From: a virus
Reading direction: 5' to 3' (one strand)
Length of the DNA stretch: 64,000 nucleotides
IMG/VR virus record: IMGVR_UViG_3300045110_000158
Location: 1 to 64,000 of that record
The translations under genes were made by a program, and so were the position numbers. Below the pieces are notes generated by a model, which saw nothing but the letters and a program-made list of their open reading frames with translations, did not search any database and was not told the origin of the DNA. Of this stretch, positions 36,074 through 44,657 are shown piece after piece. How positions within the stretch are numbered: position 1 is the first letter of the stretch; each line of letters opens with the position of its first letter.

Positions 36074-37627
36074 ATGTTGATACACAAACCAACCAAGAGC
36101 GTCGTGCTCAAGCTACGCGATCCGTCGCGTGTGCTTACATTTTTTCCCAGACAGAGTCGCTTGATCACTGCTGCCGAAGGCAACGTCCAGATCAAGCACA
36201 CGCTGGAGACCACGCTCAGACTCAATGAGCTTGGGATCAACGTGCCGTCTCCTGTTGACTACCAGTATGATTGGCCGGGTAAGTACACGCCGTTCGCACA
36301 TCAGCGACCGATGGCGGACTTCCACGTTCGCAATCTCAAGTGTCTCAATCTTTCGGAGATGGGAGTTGGTAAGAGCTTCTCGGCGCTGTGGGCTGCGGAC
36401 TATCTCATGTCAGTCGGCGAGGTGAGGAAGGCGCTTATTCTTTCGCCGCTGTCCATTCTGGAAACTGTCTGGCAGCAAGACATCTTTGATGTGTTGATGC
36501 ATCGGTCGAGCGTGGTCACTCATGGTGATCGCGAGTACCGGCTCAACGCTTTCGGCATGGACGTGGATTTCTATATTGCCAACCATGACATGATTAGAGA
36601 TCAGGAGATCGCCAAGCTGGTGCGCAAGCGAAAAGACATCGACCTCATCATCCTCGACGAGGCGAGCTTCTTTCGCAACAGCCGCAACATCTCGTACAAG
36701 TATTTTGCGTGGGCTACTGAGAACAAGAAGCGAGTGTGGCTGCTGACTGGCACACCATGTCCCAATGCGCCGACCGATGCCTGGGCGCTGGCACGGCTCG
36801 TCTGTCCGGCGCGGGTGCCCAAGTTCTTCGGCACGTTCCAGCGCATGACCATGCGGCAAGTGGGTCAGTACAAGTGGCGCCCGGTGAACGGCCACGAACA
36901 GATTGTATTCGATGCGCTGCAGCCAGCATGGCGCATCAAGAAGAAGGACTGCATAAGCCTGCCACCGCTGACTGTTGCCAACCGGCGCACGAAGCTCACG
37001 GCGGAACAGGAGAAAGCATACAAGCTCATGCGGGATTACATGATCCTGCAAGCCAAGACCACGAGGATCACCGCAGTCAACGCCGCGGATGCGCTCATCA
37101 AGCTCCGGCAAATCTGCTGCGGGGCAGTAAAGAATGGAGAGGATGTTTACGAGACTATTGACCATTCGGCCCGGCTCAACGAATTGATCGATACAATCAA
37201 TGAGGCTTCGGCCAAGGTGATCGTGATCGTTCCGTTCAAGGGAATCATTCGTGCACTGGAGACTGAACTCGCGAAGCATTTTAGCCTTGCGGTGATGAAC
37301 GGCGATGTTAGCATCGGCGCACGGAATCGGATTATTCGCGCTTTCAAATCCGGACCCGATCCGCGGATACTACTGTGCCACCCCAAGGTGATGGCTCATG
37401 GACTCAATCTGACAGAAGCCGACACGACCATCTTCTATGCGCCGATCTATTCGCACGACGAGTACGCGCAAGTAATCGAACGATTTAATCGCACGGGGCA
37501 GACCCGTAAGATGACTGTCGTTCGTATCACCGCCTGTTCATTCGAGCAAGACATCTACAGCTTGCTCGATGGCCGGGCACTGAATCAGGACAGCATCCTG
37601 AAATTGTACGAGAGGGTTATCCAATGA
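36074..37627 (+). CDS. SNF2/DEAD-type DNA helicase
   Basis: 517 residues. Motif I is LSEMGVGKSFSALW (about 93-106), motif II LIILDEASFF (about 191-200), motif III VWLLTGTPCPN. The second RecA-like domain has IVIVPFKGIIRAL and VIERFNRTGQTRKMTVVRI (motif VI). This is the superfamily 2 SNF2-type layout found in many phages next to VRR-NUC. It probably remodels recombination intermediates. It ends by overlapping the next frame's possible ATG 37624. Confidence 0.9.
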   Translation: MLIHKPTKSVVLKLRDPSRVLTFFPRQSRLITAAEGNVQIKHTLETTLRLNELGINVPSPVDYQYDWPGKYTPFAHQRPMADFHVRNLKCLNLSEMGVGKSFSALWAADYLMSVGEVRKALILSPLSILETVWQQDIFDVLMHRSSVVTHGDREYRLNAFGMDVDFYIANHDMIRDQEIAKLVRKRKDIDLIILDEASFFRNSRNISYKYFAWATENKKRVWLLTGTPCPNAPTDAWALARLVCPARVPKFFGTFQRMTMRQVGQYKWRPVNGHEQIVFDALQPAWRIKKKDCISLPPLTVANRRTKLTAEQEKAYKLMRDYMILQAKTTRITAVNAADALIKLRQICCGAVKNGEDVYETIDHSARLNELIDTINEASAKVIVIVPFKGIIRALETELAKHFSLAVMNGDVSIGARNRIIRAFKSGPDPRILLCHPKVMAHGLNLTEADTTIFYAPIYSHDEYAQVIERFNRTGQTRKMTVVRITACSFEQDIYSLLDGRALNQDSILKLYERVIQ

Positions 37628-37662
37628 CTGACCAACTGAAAATCTTACTGAAAGGAAAGCCG

Positions 37663-38061
37663 ATGACTGAGCAAGAGGTGAAGCTCGACAAGGTCGCCGC
37701 GACCTATGTCAAGATCAGGGATAAGCGGTCCGAGCTGAAGAAAACGTGGGAGGTCGAAGACCTCAAGCTGAAGGACCAGCTCGATACCATCGAGAGCTTT
37801 TTCCTGGAGACACTGCAGGCGTTGGGTGTCGAGAACGCGCGCACAAAGCACGGAACGATATACCGTACTCTTGATGTCAAACCCAGTTGCGAGGACTGGA
37901 ATGCGTTCTATGCCTGGATCGCCGAGAATGAGGCGTTCGATGCACTCGAACGTCGCGTCAAGAAATCCTTCATCACGCAATTCATGGAGGATAACAAGGA
38001 CGAACTCCCGCCCGGGATCACCGTGGTGAAAGAGTACATCGCCAAGGTCCTCCGCAAATAA
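37663..38061 (+). CDS. Hypothetical phage protein, 132 aa (Gp157/Gam-like helix)
   Basis: Two starts are possible: ATG 37663 (GAAAGGAAAG upstream, preferred) or ATG 37624, overlapping the helicase stop, which would add 13 residues. A long helix (YVKIRDKRSELKKTWEVEDL) is followed by TKHGTIYRTLDVKPSCEDWN and ENKDELPPGITVVKEYIA. This LxxxGVENxRTKHGTxYRT pattern is common in phage recombination modules near SSB genes; function unknown. The stop codon overlaps a dyad. Confidence 0.75.
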   Translation: MTEQEVKLDKVAATYVKIRDKRSELKKTWEVEDLKLKDQLDTIESFFLETLQALGVENARTKHGTIYRTLDVKPSCEDWNAFYAWIAENEAFDALERRVKKSFITQFMEDNKDELPPGITVVKEYIAKVLRK

Positions 38062-38081
38062 GTGTTACATCATGTAACACC
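38061..38081. promoter_or_regulatory. Dispersed 21-bp dyad, copy 10
   Basis: AGTGTTACA-TCA-TGTAACACC. Its first base is the last base of a TAA stop. It is followed directly by a 9-bp hairpin and lies 65 bases before the SSB-like start. Confidence 0.8.
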
Positions 38082-38110
38082 GGGTCCTGGACATGTTCCA
38101 GCCAGGACCC
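38082..38110. other. 9-bp hairpin directly after dyad copy 10
   Basis: GGGTCCTGG (38082-38090) and CCAGGACCC (38102-38110) with an 11-base loop, then GCTTTGATC. The T stretch is short, so termination would be weak. Together with the dyad it forms two adjacent stems in the leader of the SSB-like gene. Confidence 0.6.
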
Positions 38111-38146
38111 GCTTTGATCTGGAACGCAAACTAAGGACATACTGAA

Positions 38147-39289
38147 ATGGCTAACAACAACCCCATGGCAATCTTCGACCCAACCGCTCAGGTGCCGGCA
38201 CACGTCAAGGCCGCGCAAGACGCTGGCACTTCCAACATCGTAACCCGGAGTCAGGTCAACGCTCTGACCTTCCCCGGCAAGGTGTTCACTGTCATCATCG
38301 ACGGCGCCAAGCGTCCATTGATGCGCACCAACGCAGATGGCGAGGAAGAGCTGATCCAAACTTTCGACGCCATCATCATCGCCTACAACGAGAACCGTGG
38401 GCGTGCGTACTACGGCGGGCGCCCTTACGATCCGAACCAGGAGAACGCGCCGGTCTGCTGGTCCAACGACGGGGTCACGTCGAGCCCGAACTCGTCCGAG
38501 CGGCAGTCGGAAAAGTGCAACGTCTGCCCGCAGGCAGTCAAAGGCTCCAGACAAACAGACCAGGGCAAGTCTGCCATGGCATGTGCCGTGCACCGCAACC
38601 TTGCGATCGTTCCGAAGAGCCGCGACCTCACCGCGGCGCCGGTGCTGCGTCTCAAGATTCCGCAGACCTCTGACTTCGATGGGCTCAACAAGGAAGCGCA
38701 GGCCAAGGGAATGTTCGCGTTCACGAACTACCTCAACTTCCTCAAGTCGAAGGGTGTGCCGTTCACCTACTCGCTGACCACCAAGATCAGGTTCGACAAC
38801 ACCAAGAGCTACCCGAAGCTGTGGTTCTCGCCTGGCCGCTGGTTGACCGAAGAGGAGATGGCAACGTGCGCGGAGATCGCTGAGTCACCCACTCTCGATG
38901 ATCTGCTCAAGACTGACTTTACCGGCTTCGCCGGTACACGCCCGCCGGGCATCACTGAGGCGGACGAAGAGGAAACTGACGAGGACGAATCTCCGTTGGA
39001 GATTGCACCGGCTGCCAAGAAGGCTGCTGCACCTAAGCCTGCACCGACGCCCGCACCTGCGCCCGCTGCAGCTGCACCTGCAAACGGGAAGGGTAAGGCC
39101 CAGAAGAAGGCCGAAGCGGCTGCGGCTGCCGCCGCGGCGCGCAAGAACGCTGTGCTCGACGATGACGATGAAGATGAGCCCGTCACTACTACGAAGCCGA
39201 GTCGGGCTCCTGCCTCTGCTCCTGCTCCTGGTATATCGGGAGCATCGCCCGCTCTCGATACCATCCTCAAGGACTGGGACGACGACTGA
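38147..39289 (+). CDS. Single-stranded DNA-binding-like protein, 380 aa
   Basis: Residues 1-230 form the likely core: IVTRSQVNALTFPGKVFTVI, AYNENRGRAYYGGRPY, then KCNVCPQAVKGS and MACAVHRNLAIVPKS with Cys/His that may bind zinc. This resembles phage SSB/T4 gp32-like proteins. Residues 270-350 are acidic and then Ala/Pro/Lys low complexity, and the protein ends DTILKDWDDD, an acidic tip typical of SSBs that recruits partners. It precedes the primase-helicase gene. A terminator follows. Confidence 0.65.
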   Translation: MANNNPMAIFDPTAQVPAHVKAAQDAGTSNIVTRSQVNALTFPGKVFTVIIDGAKRPLMRTNADGEEELIQTFDAIIIAYNENRGRAYYGGRPYDPNQENAPVCWSNDGVTSSPNSSERQSEKCNVCPQAVKGSRQTDQGKSAMACAVHRNLAIVPKSRDLTAAPVLRLKIPQTSDFDGLNKEAQAKGMFAFTNYLNFLKSKGVPFTYSLTTKIRFDNTKSYPKLWFSPGRWLTEEEMATCAEIAESPTLDDLLKTDFTGFAGTRPPGITEADEEETDEDESPLEIAPAAKKAAAPKPAPTPAPAPAAAAPANGKGKAQKKAEAAAAAAAARKNAVLDDDDEDEPVTTTKPSRAPASAPAPGISGASPALDTILKDWDDD

Positions 39290-39324
39290 TCTAAAACTCT
39301 GACACCAAACTTTACCCGTTACTC

Positions 39325-39357
39325 ACACCCCCCGCTCTAGCCACGAGCGGGGGGTGT
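39325..39357 (+). terminator. Strong 13-bp hairpin terminator after the SSB-like gene
   Basis: ACACCCCCCGCTC / GAGCGGGGGGTGT, perfect, with a 7-base loop, then TGTACTCTC. The stem is very strong although the T tract is poor. It separates the SSB-like gene from the primase-helicase gene. Confidence 0.75.
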
Positions 39358-39387
39358 TGTACTCTCTAGCACCGGGGTAACCACATC

Positions 39388-39453
39388 ATGATTGACCAAC
39401 TCGCTTACGACAAGCCGATCGCGAAAACCTGGGGACAGGAGCGCGACTCATGA
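39388..39453 (+). CDS. Possible 21-residue leader ORF
   Basis: ATG 39388 reads MIDQLAYDKPIAKTWGQERD then Ser and a TGA that overlaps the ATG of the primase-helicase (ATGA). The upstream GGGG is a weak ribosome binding site. It could be a short coupled leader peptide or chance. Confidence 0.35.
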   Translation: MIDQLAYDKPIAKTWGQERDS

Positions 39454-42362
39454 ACACCCGCAAATTCTTAGAGCTGGTATGGCCGCAGCGCGGTCCCTAC
39501 TGCATCGCCACTCCGTGGGTGAGACCTGATGGCGAAACGGTCATGGCGCACCGTGGCTGTGAGACGCTCGATGATGTGATCGCCTATGTCCTGACAAAGA
39601 AACAATCGAAGGATTTATATTTTGCGGCGCACACGCTGAAGGTCGTGCGTGAGGAGAACCCGAAGACTGGGAAGTTTCAAACGTTCCGAACGCACGCGAA
39701 CATGAAAGAAGCTTGCGTCTTCTTTTTTGATATCGACGCCGGAGGCCCAAAGGATCACTACGCCACCGTGCAGGAAATATTTGATGCACTGGAAAAATTT
39801 TTGTTCAAGACCGGCCTGCCATCCCCGTTCGTCGTAAACTCAGGATACGGTATACATGTCTACTGGATAATCGACACGCCGATCGAATCCGTGGCTTGGA
39901 AAGAGCCAGCTGCCAGACTCTTCTGGTTGGCTCAGCAGCACGAGCTGCACGTCGACCCTTCCCGCACCACGGACCAGAGCAGCGTGCTGCGCGTTCCCGG
40001 CACGTTCAACTACAAGGACCCCGCTAACCCCCGCAAAGTAGAGGTCCTGTTTGAGTCGACATCTACCGATAAGTTCTTGGATCAGCTCAACATTTTGACC
40101 GTCGACTACGTCCGCACTGAAGCGGTTCGCTGCATATCGGGCGATATAAAGGGGATTGACACGCTCTCCGTTGCCTGGGACGGGCGGCGCCCGCCGGCCG
40201 ACGAGGTGGCCGACGTCTGCGAGCACATGCGGAACTTCCGGGACAGCGAGGGGAACGTGTCCGAGCCGCAGTGGCATGCCGGCATCGGCACGATCAAGCA
40301 CTGCGACGACGGCGAGGAGAAGGCCCACGAGTGGTCGAGCGGCTATCCCAAGTACACTGAGGCGGAGACTCAAGCTAAGCTCGATGCTTGGGTCCTGCCG
40401 CCGCCGGGCTGCGAGAAGATCGACCACAACAGCGGCGACCCCGCGATCTGCGCGCGCTGCCCGCACAAAGACTTGGCGAAGAACCCGCTCCTGATTGCCA
40501 ACCTGGTTTACCAGCAAACGCACCAGCCCGCGCCTGGGCCCGCGTTCGTGGCCTCTACGAATGGGGCGGACCCAACGCCACCATGCCTCCCACCGACGCC
40601 CTACAAGCTGGACATGACCTATGGGATCACGGAGAAAAAGAAGGGGTTGATTTGTGACTGTCCGATGTTCCCCATACAGTGGGTCACCGCAACCTCCAAT
40701 GAGAGCTGCCTCTCGCGCTGGTACGTCAAGTCTCCACGCAATGGCTGGAGGATAGTCGAGATCATGAACGACGATCTGAATATACAAAGCCTTGGGGCGG
40801 CGCTTCGCAACAAGGACGTCATCATCTCGCCGAAACACTTCAAGGCAATGCAGGCATTCCTGCCGGCGTATCTCAAAGAGCTACGAAGGCATGTGGATGA
40901 TCTTGAGCAGTTTGACTGGCTTGGGTGGAAAGTACCCAAGCAGGAATCAACCGAGATCGAGAAGCCGGTAGAGTTCGGAACTCCGGAATGGTTCATCCTG
41001 TACGGCCGGAAAATCTCAGTCGCGGATGGTTCGGTTGTTCCCTGCGTGATGACACAGAATACACAACTCGATTGCATGGGCCGCATGGGTACGTTGGCTC
41101 AGCAGACTGCGCTCATGGATTTCTATGACCACCCAGCGTACATGGCTCAGCAGTTTGCCATCGGCGCATCCTTGGCGACTCCGTTCTTCAGGTTCTCCGG
41201 TTTACACGGCATGCTGATTTGTCTGTTCGGAGAGACTGGCGCGTCAAAGAGCACGGGTCTCTACACTGCCGCCAGCATCTGGGGGCATCCGGAGCTTTAC
41301 CCCATCTGCGGTTTGCGTTCGACTGGCACCGACAAGGGGCGTTTCGAATACAGCATGCTCCATCGCAACCTGCCTTTTATGTGCGATGAGATCACAAGGT
41401 TTGATCCTGAGACGGCGCACGAGATCGCTCTTGCGGCGACTCAGCCTGGGACATGGAAGGGCCTGAGGTCGGATCGCAGCTTTCGTCATCCTCGTGGCGG
41501 GCGCAAATCTAACCTGACTATCTGCACCAGCAACAAGTCACTGGTGCAGATGGTTAACAATGACAGCTCCGGCGGTCAGGCCGGCATCATGCGCGTGTTC
41601 GAGATCAAGGTGGATCAGAACACGATTCATACCAAGGCTGAAGCCGACGCATTCAAGAGATTACTTGTTCAGAATTACGGCTGGATCGGCGAAGACTTCC
41701 TGTGTCGTTGCTTGCCGCATACCGAAGCGATCGGCAAGAAGTTCCTGGAAATCCTGGAAGAGTTCGAGAGGGACATCAACGCCAGCCAGGAAGAACGCTA
41801 CATGACCGCCGCTGTAGCTACTGCCTTACTGGGGATCAAGCTGGGCTACAAGCTGGGGTATTGGCGCTTCGACTACAAGGTTATGAGAGAGTGGTTGATC
41901 AACGTGCAGATACCGGCCATGCGCGCCGCGGCCAAGCTCGAACGCGAACACACAACACCAGACGCCATCCTCAACGAGTACCTGGAAGAGATCAATCCGA
42001 GCATGTGCCGCGTTGATCGAAACACCAGGGGTGAAGTTGAGGTGCTGTACATGCCACCTCACTTCGAGATCAAGGCACGGTACGAAATCAACAAGACAGA
42101 AGTATACGTGCGCATCGGGCCATTCCGGGAATACTGCAACAAACATAACCACGATTACAGCGGCATACTTAATCGCCTCAAAATGAACGGGCTCATCACG
42201 CACACATCCACTAAAAAGCGAATGCGCGCAGAGCCGCGGAATTTCAGCAACCCGATCGCTTGCTTTGTGATCCCGGTAAAGACGACGTCGCCGATCGCCG
42301 TTCCCAACGTACCCGGACCTGACGATGCCAGGAGGATCGTCGAGTTCAAACCTAAGACGTAG
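39450..42362 (+). CDS. Primase-helicase (AEP-type primase N-domain, DUF927/SF3-like helicase)
   Basis: 970 residues. The N-terminal part has ACVFFFDIDAGGPKDH (about 88-103), PFVVNSGYGIHVYWIID and VLRVPGTFNYKDP, the pattern of archaeo-eukaryotic-type primases and RepB-like primases. A zinc-like stretch CARCPHKD follows near residue 340. The C-terminal half has LICLFGETGASKSTGLYT (Walker A about 594-602), PFMCDEITRFDPE (Walker B) and SNLTICTSN (sensor), the DUF927 helicase pattern. It would unwind and prime DNA for the family A polymerase. It converges with the next gene with an 11-base overlap. Confidence 0.85.
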   Translation: MNTRKFLELVWPQRGPYCIATPWVRPDGETVMAHRGCETLDDVIAYVLTKKQSKDLYFAAHTLKVVREENPKTGKFQTFRTHANMKEACVFFFDIDAGGPKDHYATVQEIFDALEKFLFKTGLPSPFVVNSGYGIHVYWIIDTPIESVAWKEPAARLFWLAQQHELHVDPSRTTDQSSVLRVPGTFNYKDPANPRKVEVLFESTSTDKFLDQLNILTVDYVRTEAVRCISGDIKGIDTLSVAWDGRRPPADEVADVCEHMRNFRDSEGNVSEPQWHAGIGTIKHCDDGEEKAHEWSSGYPKYTEAETQAKLDAWVLPPPGCEKIDHNSGDPAICARCPHKDLAKNPLLIANLVYQQTHQPAPGPAFVASTNGADPTPPCLPPTPYKLDMTYGITEKKKGLICDCPMFPIQWVTATSNESCLSRWYVKSPRNGWRIVEIMNDDLNIQSLGAALRNKDVIISPKHFKAMQAFLPAYLKELRRHVDDLEQFDWLGWKVPKQESTEIEKPVEFGTPEWFILYGRKISVADGSVVPCVMTQNTQLDCMGRMGTLAQQTALMDFYDHPAYMAQQFAIGASLATPFFRFSGLHGMLICLFGETGASKSTGLYTAASIWGHPELYPICGLRSTGTDKGRFEYSMLHRNLPFMCDEITRFDPETAHEIALAATQPGTWKGLRSDRSFRHPRGGRKSNLTICTSNKSLVQMVNNDSSGGQAGIMRVFEIKVDQNTIHTKAEADAFKRLLVQNYGWIGEDFLCRCLPHTEAIGKKFLEILEEFERDINASQEERYMTAAVATALLGIKLGYKLGYWRFDYKVMREWLINVQIPAMRAAAKLEREHTTPDAILNEYLEEINPSMCRVDRNTRGEVEVLYMPPHFEIKARYEINKTEVYVRIGPFREYCNKHNHDYSGILNRLKMNGLITHTSTKKRMRAEPRNFSNPIACFVIPVKTTSPIAVPNVPGPDDARRIVEFKPKT

Positions 42363-44646
42363 CGCCGCGGCCCATCCCCATTTGCTTCACTCCCTGGGCA
42401 TTCAGCGCCGCGATGAGACCTCGCCCCAGTATGTCGGCAGCTGCCTTGTTGAGCACCGCCTCGTGCGGTGCCAGCATTGCCGGTACTGTGTCAGTCTTCC
42501 CAGTGCCCTGCCCCGGTACTTCGTTCGCACCGAACATGTAGCCGGCGCCGAACGGATAGTTCGGCATCTGCTGCACGCTGGGTGAACCCCTGGCAAGCTC
42601 CTGAGTCGCCAATGCTGGTGGTGATGCGCGTTCCTGATCGTAGGGTGATGTCCCCAGTGGTTGTGCCGCTGCCGGATTGCCGGGCATAATTCGAGAAGCA
42701 CCCGCGTCATTCCACATAGCTGCACCTTGTTGCGGGCCATAAGGTAGTGGTACTGCCGGTGCAGCTGGAAGAGAGCCAGGGCCTGTATTAGGAGTAGTGT
42801 CAGGCATCGGAGGTACCGTTCCGCCTGCCGCATATCCCCGCACATTCGACATACCGCGCGCGAAGCCGGGCGGCGCGGCAGCACCCGGTGCCATGGCTGG
42901 GGGAAGACCTGGACCCGCTTGCGGACCAACAGCGCCGCCGCCCTTCGCTGCCATCATGAGCGCCGGCAGTATCGCCTCAAGCCCCTCAGGCGGCTGGTCA
43001 TCGGACTTGCTCCCCTTACTCCCTTTGCCCTTGACGTTGGCAGAGCCTTTCTTGAGACCCTTGGCGCCCTTGGCGCCCTTGACGTTGGCCGAACCTTTCC
43101 TCATCCCCGGGGTCAGCGGCGGACCTGCTGGCGGACCTGCCGGCGGTCCACCGGCGCCGCCGCCCTGCATCGCAGCCAGGAGTGGCAGTATCGCTTCAAG
43201 CCCCTTGGGTGGGCCACCAGCCTTGCCGCCTTTACCTTTGACGTTTGCGGTGCCTTTCCGAAGTTCCTCCGGTGGCTCAGCAGCACCAAGTCCGCCGCCA
43301 CTAAACGATGGCGCTGCTGGCGCTGCTGGCGCTGCCTGCGCTGGCGCTGCGGACGCTCCCCCCATGAGGTTGCTTATCATGTCGCTAATGCTGCCCACGA
43401 TGCCGCCGCTGGTACCCGGGATTTGGTTGAGGCCGGCCTGGTCTGCCAGACTACCTGGAGCGGCGCGATCGCCAGCTACTGTCCTCCAGATATCGGAAGC
43501 GAGTGCTTGGCCGCCCCCAGTAATTTGGTTGCCGATATTGCTGGCAATGCTACTCACACTATTCGGATTATAAGTTTCGCCGCGGCGATCCTCGATGTTT
43601 TCCGAAGGACGGAAGCTCTTAAGCGCCTCGTTGAACTTCTCCGGGTTGACCATCCGGAGAGTCGCATCAACGATTCCACCAAGATTTTCTATGCCGTACC
43701 CCGCATTTGGATTGTAGGGCGTACCAACCCCGGGGCCAGCAAGCTCGGGCGGGGGCCCGGCCATGGGCCCAGGCATGGGCGCAGGCGCAGGCGCAGGCGC
43801 AGGCGCTGGCATTGGCACGGGCATAGGGACAGGCCCACCAGGTGGCAGCGCACCACCGGGCGCGCCAGCGCCGCCTACGCCACCGCGTGCGGGCGCAGCA
43901 CCAAACAACGGACGCCGCAGCAGAACGTCTGCGTCTCCCTCCGCGTAGCCCTGCGGCTTGACGTCGGGAATACCTCTTCGGAAGCCTGTGCTGTAAAGCG
44001 GACTCGCCGCCGGTGCTTTGGTTGTAGTAACCGAAGTCGGTCTCAGCAATGACGGCTGCCGAGCTTGTGCTGCAGCTAATCTTCGCTGCGCTTCTGATCC
44101 TGCTGGTGCTGATGGTCCTTGCACTCCCTGCGGCGTTGCTGCAGTTTTCGACCACGTCGCCAACTCTTCCGGTGACATGTTCTCTAGCGACTCTGGTGAC
44201 AGAACGCTCGCAGGTTGGGCTGTATCTGCAGCCGATGCTGCTGCAGCTGTCGGAGATACGACTGGTTGTGCTGCTGCTGCTGAACCCGGCATCGTTTGAA
44301 ACACTATCGGCGGGGGTCCTGCTGTTGCACCGGGCGCTCCTGTACCGGGTGTTCCTGCATTGGCCCCGCCTAGGCCAGGTAGCCGCCCAGAGTCAAACAA
44401 CTGGCCCAGCAAATCAGGGTCCATGTACCGCTTCGCAGCCAGGGTAGCCGCTTGCTCAAGATTAAGCTGGCCCGCCCCGCGAGCATGGTAACCCAAGTCT
44501 GCCCGATACTGCGGCAACGACTTGGCGTCAGTCTCGGCTCGCATATAGTCGGCACTGGCTGACTTGGTTCTAGCCGCAGCTTCCTCGGCAAGGATGTCGT
44601 ACTTGCGATTCAGCTTCGCTTCAAAGCTGGGATCGTAATAGGGCAT
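42352..44646 (-). CDS. Low-complexity Ala/Gly/Pro-rich virion protein, 764 aa
   Basis: The N-terminal 80 residues are helical (EAKLNRKYDILAEEAAARTK, GQLNLEQAATLAAKRYMDPD). The middle is Ala/Gly/Pro with several copies of GSANVKGxKGxKG and PPxGLEAILPxLxAM(Q/K)GGG. The C-terminus has GKTDTVPAMLAPHEAVLNKA then LGRGLIAALNAQG, a motif found at the ends of many phage tail or virion proteins. Last gene of the late run. It is probably a tail or internal component; low complexity prevents more. Several antisense frames are shadows. Confidence 0.7.
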   Translation of the reverse strand: MPYYDPSFEAKLNRKYDILAEEAAARTKSASADYMRAETDAKSLPQYRADLGYHARGAGQLNLEQAATLAAKRYMDPDLLGQLFDSGRLPGLGGANAGTPGTGAPGATAGPPPIVFQTMPGSAAAAQPVVSPTAAAASAADTAQPASVLSPESLENMSPEELATWSKTAATPQGVQGPSAPAGSEAQRRLAAAQARQPSLLRPTSVTTTKAPAASPLYSTGFRRGIPDVKPQGYAEGDADVLLRRPLFGAAPARGGVGGAGAPGGALPPGGPVPMPVPMPAPAPAPAPAPMPGPMAGPPPELAGPGVGTPYNPNAGYGIENLGGIVDATLRMVNPEKFNEALKSFRPSENIEDRRGETYNPNSVSSIASNIGNQITGGGQALASDIWRTVAGDRAAPGSLADQAGLNQIPGTSGGIVGSISDMISNLMGGASAAPAQAAPAAPAAPSFSGGGLGAAEPPEELRKGTANVKGKGGKAGGPPKGLEAILPLLAAMQGGGAGGPPAGPPAGPPLTPGMRKGSANVKGAKGAKGLKKGSANVKGKGSKGSKSDDQPPEGLEAILPALMMAAKGGGAVGPQAGPGLPPAMAPGAAAPPGFARGMSNVRGYAAGGTVPPMPDTTPNTGPGSLPAAPAVPLPYGPQQGAAMWNDAGASRIMPGNPAAAQPLGTSPYDQERASPPALATQELARGSPSVQQMPNYPFGAGYMFGANEVPGQGTGKTDTVPAMLAPHEAVLNKAAADILGRGLIAALNAQGVKQMGMGRGATS

Positions 44647-44657
44647 GGCAGTCGTCC

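Noticed and set aside
39352-39372. Possible eleventh dyad, GGTGTTGTA...AGCACC
   Set aside because: Only the outer six bases pair or match and the inner half-sites differ; it overlaps the terminator stem, so chance is likely.
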